Shown in pieces: positions 60,712-64,000 of a stretch of 64,000 bases of DNA. The stretch comes from Rhizobium sophorae. Its GTDB lineage: Bacteria > Pseudomonadota > Alphaproteobacteria > Rhizobiales > Rhizobiaceae. Made by a program: the position numbers and the translations under genes. Numbering within the stretch: the first letter of the stretch is position 1; every line of letters begins with the position of its first letter. The stretch lies in the NCBI RefSeq assembly GCF_013087515.1, contig NZ_JABFCN010000045.1, positions 186,001 to 250,000 of the forward strand, read 5' to 3'. The notes beneath the pieces were generated by a model, which made no database searches, had not been told where the DNA came from, and saw nothing but the letters and a program-made list of their open reading frames with translations.

Positions 60712-60778
60712 AGAATCAAGATAAAGGCCAGCCTCGAAGGCAGTCTTAGGCGGCTGACAAACCTCGCTCTTTACTCGG

Positions 60779-60850
60779 CGTCATCCTCGGCCTTGTGCCG
60801 AGGATCTGATGCACCGGCTGCAGATGCTCGGGACAAGCCCGAGCATGACG
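60779..60850. repeat. Inverted pair of CTTGT-loop hairpin repeats (copies 4 and 5)
   Basis: Two 9-bp hairpins, ATCCTCGGC-CTTGT-GCCGAGGAT (60783-60805) and ATGCTCGGG-ACAAG-CCCGAGCAT (60824-60846), lie in opposite orientation. Each flank ends CGTCAT / ATGACG. Their sequences differ at two stem pairs, each time with both bases exchanged so that pairing is kept. Confidence 0.8.
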
Positions 60851-60927
60851 AAAAAGGAGTTGACCAACTTTGCCGGCAGTCTGAAGCCGCATCAAGGGCG
60901 GCTTTCTACTTTCCAGCGATCTGTCCG

Positions 60928-61638
60928 TTACTCCGGCTTGACGGGTATATTGAGGCCTCTGGCACTTGCCGGACGGGCGATGCAGCGCTCCAGCCAATCC
61001 GAGACGGCGGGGAATTTCGCGTATTCGAGCGTCTCGCGGCCGCCATAGAAGATGTCGGCGCCGCGAACCCAGGTGAAGGTGGTGATGTCGGCGATCGTAT
61101 AGAGATCGCCCATGATCCATTGACGACCCTTCAGCCGGCCCTCGAGCACGCCGAGCAGCCGTTTGGATTCATCGCGATAGCGCTCTACCGGGTAGGCGTT
61201 GTTGGCGACCTTGTCGGCGGCGAATTTGTGGAAATGTCCGAACTGGCCGAACATTGGGCCGATACCCGCCATCTGGAAAAACACCCACTGGATGGTTTCG
61301 TAGCGGCCAGCGGCATCAGCAGGGATGAGCTTGCCGGTTTTTTCCGCGAGATAAAGCAGGATGGCGCCGGATTCAAAAAGGCCGATCGGTTTCCCATCCG
61401 GACCGTTCGGATCGATGATCGCCGGAATACGGCCGTTCGGGTTGAGAGATTCGAATTCCGGCGACTTCTGCTCGTTGGCAGCGAAGGAAATATAATGCGG
61501 CTCATAGGCGAGGCCGAGCTCTTCGAGGGCGACGGAGACCTTCACCCCATTCGGCGTCTGCAGCGAATAGAGCTGGATGATGTCGGGATTTTTCGCCGGC
61601 CAGCGCGTCGTGATCGGAAATGCGGAAAGATCTGCCAT
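60928..61638 (-). CDS. Glutathione S-transferase family protein (YghU/YfcG-like)
   Basis: A 236-residue GST: an N-terminal thioredoxin-fold domain (about 20-105, IIQLYSLQTPNGVKVSVALEE, then NPNGRIPAIIDP, FESGAILLYLAEKTGKL) and an all-helical C-terminal domain. The TPNG stretch near the catalytic position fits the YghU/YfcG group, which has disulphide-reductase activity. Starts at 61638 and 61650 are both possible. It lies downstream of and opposite to the CTTGT-loop repeat pair. Confidence 0.88.
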   Translation of the reverse strand: MADLSAFPITTRWPAKNPDIIQLYSLQTPNGVKVSVALEELGLAYEPHYISFAANEQKSPEFESLNPNGRIPAIIDPNGPDGKPIGLFESGAILLYLAEKTGKLIPADAAGRYETIQWVFFQMAGIGPMFGQFGHFHKFAADKVANNAYPVERYRDESKRLLGVLEGRLKGRQWIMGDLYTIADITTFTWVRGADIFYGGRETLEYAKFPAVSDWLERCIARPASARGLNIPVKPE

Positions 61639-61852
61639 CGGATTCTCCATGTTGGGCGCCGACCATAAAAGACCGGACTTGGCAAAGGCAAGCGGCTGCA
61701 GAGGCAAAGGCATCGTTCGATATTAGTGAACGAAGTGTCCCATTCCGTTTATCTTTCCACAACAGGAGAAAAGAGCGACATAGAGACATCCGAGGTCGAA
61801 CCGGTGCTGGGGCACCAAGATCTCCAAAGTCCTTGAAACGGAGACAACGTCC

Positions 61853-62290
61853 ATGTCGAACAACGTCATCATCCTGATTGCCCGTATCCTGCTTTCCTTC
61901 ATGTTCATCTTCGCCGGCTTCGGCAAGGTGACCGATCCGGCATCGACCGCCGGCATGATCGCCGGCGCCGGCCTTCCGGCTTCCACCGCGCTCACCTATC
62001 TCGCCGGCCTGTTCGAACTCGCAGCAGGCATTGCCGTGCTGGTCGGCTTCCAGGTCCGCATCGTCGGCTGGCTGCTCGCCGTTTTCTGCGTGTTCACCGG
62101 CTTCGTCTTCCACTTCTCGCCGATCAACGTTCCTGATTTCCCGGCCGCTGCCAACGCCTGGCTCAACGGCCTGAACTTCGTCAATCTCATGAAGAACATC
62201 ACGCTCGCCGGCGCCTATATCATGCTCGCAACCAATGGCGCAGGCGCCTACTCGCTAGACGCCCGCCGCGGCGCCTATGCGGCTGCGTAA
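61853..62290 (+). CDS. DoxX family membrane protein
   Basis: A 145-residue protein with about four membrane helices and the family marks ARILLSFMFIFAGFGKVTDP and TYLAGLFELAAGIAVLVGF. DoxX proteins are linked to redox or thiol stress defence in other bacteria. It stands alone, opposite the GST gene, with its own terminator. Confidence 0.88.
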   Translation: MSNNVIILIARILLSFMFIFAGFGKVTDPASTAGMIAGAGLPASTALTYLAGLFELAAGIAVLVGFQVRIVGWLLAVFCVFTGFVFHFSPINVPDFPAAANAWLNGLNFVNLMKNITLAGAYIMLATNGAGAYSLDARRGAYAAA

Positions 62291-62320
62291 CACCAGCAGA
62301 CATCCTCCCAGACATACCGA

Positions 62321-62350
62321 ACCCGCCGTCATCCGACGGCGGGTTTTTAT
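62321..62350 (+). terminator. Rho-independent terminator of the DoxX gene
   Basis: ACCCGCCGTC (62321-62330) / GACGGCGGGT (62335-62344), 10 bp perfect with ATCC loop, then TTTTAT. It separates the convergent DoxX and hisG genes. Confidence 0.85.
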
Positions 62351-62369
62351 TGTGTCATGACAGCCAATT

Positions 62370-63065
62370 TCAGAGGGCGGTGCGCACAGCTTCGATGATC
62401 GCCTGCACAGCCGGCTCGTCCGTATGGCTTTCCTTGCGGGCGCGCACGAGGCAGGCCTGCGAGTGCAGGATGATGCCGTCCTGGAGCACCTTCAGGTGGT
62501 TGGCGCGCAGCGTCGAGCCGGTGGAGGTGATATCGACGATGATATCGGCCGAGCCGGAGGCGGGAGCGCCTTCGGTGGCGCCCAGGCTTTCGACGATGCG
62601 ATAAAGCTGGATGCCGTGCTGGCTCGAAAAGAACTGCTGGGTCAGCCGCCAGTATTTGGTGGCGATGGCAAGGCGCCGGCCGTGGCGGGCGCGAAAATCG
62701 GCGGCGACATCGACGAGATCGGCCATGGTGTCGACATCGAGCCAGATCTCCGGCACGGCAACGACGACATCGGCATGGCCGAAGCCGAGGCGGGCGCAGA
62801 ATTCGACGCGCTTGTCGACTTCGGCAAAACCCTCCCGCATCAGATCCTCGCCGGTGACACCGAAATCGACGGTGCCGTTGCCGATTTCGCGGGAGATTTC
62901 GGAAGCCGAGAGGAAGGCGATTTCCACGTCATCCCAGCCTTCGACGCGGCCGCGATAGGAGCGGTCGTTACCAACAGCCGAGATCGTCATGCCGGCACGT
63001 TCGAAGATCGCCGAAGCGTCTTCCTTCATCCGGCCCTTGGAGGGAAGCGCAATGGTGATGGTCAT
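62370..63065 (-). CDS. hisG: ATP phosphoribosyltransferase, short form
   Basis: A 231-residue HisG(S), the first enzyme of histidine synthesis. It lacks the C-terminal regulatory domain of the long form and needs HisZ, encoded just upstream, for activity and feedback control. ITIALPSKGRMKEDA, FGVTGEDLMREG and IVDITSTGSTLRANHL are typical. Its start overlaps the hisZ stop by 4 bp. Confidence 0.95.
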   Translation of the reverse strand: MTITIALPSKGRMKEDASAIFERAGMTISAVGNDRSYRGRVEGWDDVEIAFLSASEISREIGNGTVDFGVTGEDLMREGFAEVDKRVEFCARLGFGHADVVVAVPEIWLDVDTMADLVDVAADFRARHGRRLAIATKYWRLTQQFFSSQHGIQLYRIVESLGATEGAPASGSADIIVDITSTGSTLRANHLKVLQDGIILHSQACLVRARKESHTDEPAVQAIIEAVRTAL

Positions 63066-64000
63066 ACGGCTGCCCTTTCGGTTTCGATGCGGTCGAGCCA
63101 GAAGGAGAAGCCGACGGCCGGGATGCGGTCCGTCGCACCGAGGAAGGTCAGGAGCCGGTCAAAGCGGCCGCCGCCGGCGAGCACCGCGGTCGAACCTTCC
63201 ACCGTCACCTCGAAGACGAGGCCGGTGTAGTAGTCGAGCGGCCGCCCGAAGGCGGCGCGGTAGTCGAGGCAGGAAAGATCGACGCCGGCATTGGAAAGTG
63301 CTGCAACGCGGCCATTGAAGCGGGCGAGCGCGTTGCCGAGTTTCAGGCCGGCAGCATCAGCGAAACCGGAAAGGGCCGCGGAAGCATTGACGAGCGGCAC
63401 GTCGAGCGACAGGAACTCTTCCAGCACATGGAAGGCCGCATCGTCGAGGCGCGTTTCGGACAGGATGAGCTTTTCCTTGAGCCTTCGGGCGATCTCCAGG
63501 GCCGAGCGGCCGGCATTCGTCGAGTAGCCGGTCTTCTGCATCTCCCGCTCGAGATAGGCGACCAGCGCCTGCTCGTCGCCTGATGCGACGAGCCTGGCGA
63601 TATCGTCGTCCAGCCCGGTGACGAATTGCGGGCTGACAAGGCTGGCAAGCAGTGCTTCCAGCTGCGTCATATTGCCGAAGGCGTGGATCAGGCGCTTCTG
63701 CCAGCCGAGCGGCAGGCCAAGCGCCTGGACGACAGCCTCGAACACCGCCTGGTCGCCCAATGTCACGGCTAAGCGCCGGCCCGGCAGCAGGCGGGCGAGA
63801 ATGCCGGTGGCATCGCCGATGGCGCGGGCGTCGGCGTTTGACAGGTCGATATCGCCAAGATCCTCGATGCCGGCCTGATAGAATTCGTTGGCGCCGTCGC
63901 GACGCTGGCGGAAAACCTCGCCGAGATAGGCGTAACGCTTCGGCGTGCCGGTCGCCGTCTCGATGTGGCGCAGACAGACGGGGATGGTGAATTCGGGACG
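63062..64000 (-). CDS. hisZ: ATP phosphoribosyltransferase regulatory subunit (partial)
   Basis: The 3' part of hisZ, open to the window edge; the start lies beyond 64000. A HisRS-like catalytic fold without activity: motif 2-type FTIPVCLRHIETATGTPKRY near the right edge, GANEFYQAGIEDLG, and the C-terminal VLAGGGRFDRLL and AVGFSFWLDRIE. A GTG at 63766 opens a shorter frame but is internal. It forms the hisZ-hisG unit and is the regulatory partner of HisG(S). Confidence 0.92.
   Translation of the reverse strand, partial: RPEFTIPVCLRHIETATGTPKRYAYLGEVFRQRRDGANEFYQAGIEDLGDIDLSNADARAIGDATGILARLLPGRRLAVTLGDQAVFEAVVQALGLPLGWQKRLIHAFGNMTQLEALLASLVSPQFVTGLDDDIARLVASGDEQALVAYLEREMQKTGYSTNAGRSALEIARRLKEKLILSETRLDDAAFHVLEEFLSLDVPLVNASAALSGFADAAGLKLGNALARFNGRVAALSNAGVDLSCLDYRAAFGRPLDYYTGLVFEVTVEGSTAVLAGGGRFDRLLTFLGATDRIPAVGFSFWLDRIETERAAV

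Overview
This window reads as chromosomal DNA of a Rhizobium-type alphaproteobacterium, most like the R. etli / R. leguminosarum group. The reasons are: high GC with dense genes in short operons; F0 ATP-synthase genes (atpI-B-E-b'-b) standing apart from F1; a short-form HisG overlapping HisZ; small rhizobial families (DUF2007, DUF2093, DUF4170); a Kdo/lipid A block; a LuxR-type regulator beside a galactonate (dgo) operon; a CIRCE-controlled groESL pair; and many palindromic repeats between genes. I saw no tRNA, rRNA, CRISPR array, insertion sequence or prophage.

Layout. 0-9.5 kb: an SppA-type peptidase with a small membrane protein, mntH behind a Mur-like palindrome, a TrmN6-like methyltransferase with a DUF2007 protein, a long-chain polyprenyl diphosphate synthase, a TPR protein, ispE-moaB, a small exported protein and a short glycosyltransferase-like protein. 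9.5-21 kb: an SPL-like radical SAM protein, rnhB, the F0 operon with a good promoter, a SleB-type wall hydrolase, corA-kup, and mrp/apbC with a long hairpin before it. 21-27 kb: LuxR and IclR regulators and a four-gene operon (SDR, dgoK, dgoA, SMP-30 lactonase) that looks like the De Ley-Doudoroff galactose/galactonate route, then a PRC-barrel protein. 27-33 kb: a GGDEF-EAL protein, a PAS-PAS-receiver protein without a kinase, mutL and DUF2093. 33-37 kb: a CUT2-type sugar ABC transporter with a divergent tandem-wHTH GntR regulator, bracketed by two copies of the same composite repeat. 37-45 kb: lpxK, a HAD phosphatase, kdtA, DUF4170, cysQ, pmbA and a KefB/C-type antiporter. 45-47.5 kb: three genes (DUF2946-like, PepSY membrane protein, His-rich periplasmic protein) that look metal-related. 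47.5-57 kb: patatin, rsmD, an rluB-type synthase with a very long charged tail, tadA, a lipoprotein, ileS, ribF and a HAD hydrolase. 57-64 kb: groESL, an orphan protein, a GST, DoxX, hisG and the 3' part of hisZ, which runs off the window.

The most notable non-gene signal is two families of hairpin repeats. One has 8-9 bp stems of differing sequence closed by the same CTTGT (or ACAAG) pentaloop. The other has a conserved AACCGC-NN-C(G/A)CACTT centre flanked by arms that change together. Members of the second family overlap the 3' ends of genes: they encode the last residues and stop codon of lpxK, form the stop codon of the PAS-receiver gene, and touch that of mrp. Coordinates and motifs were read by eye from the sequence; homology statements rest on recognised motifs, not on searches.
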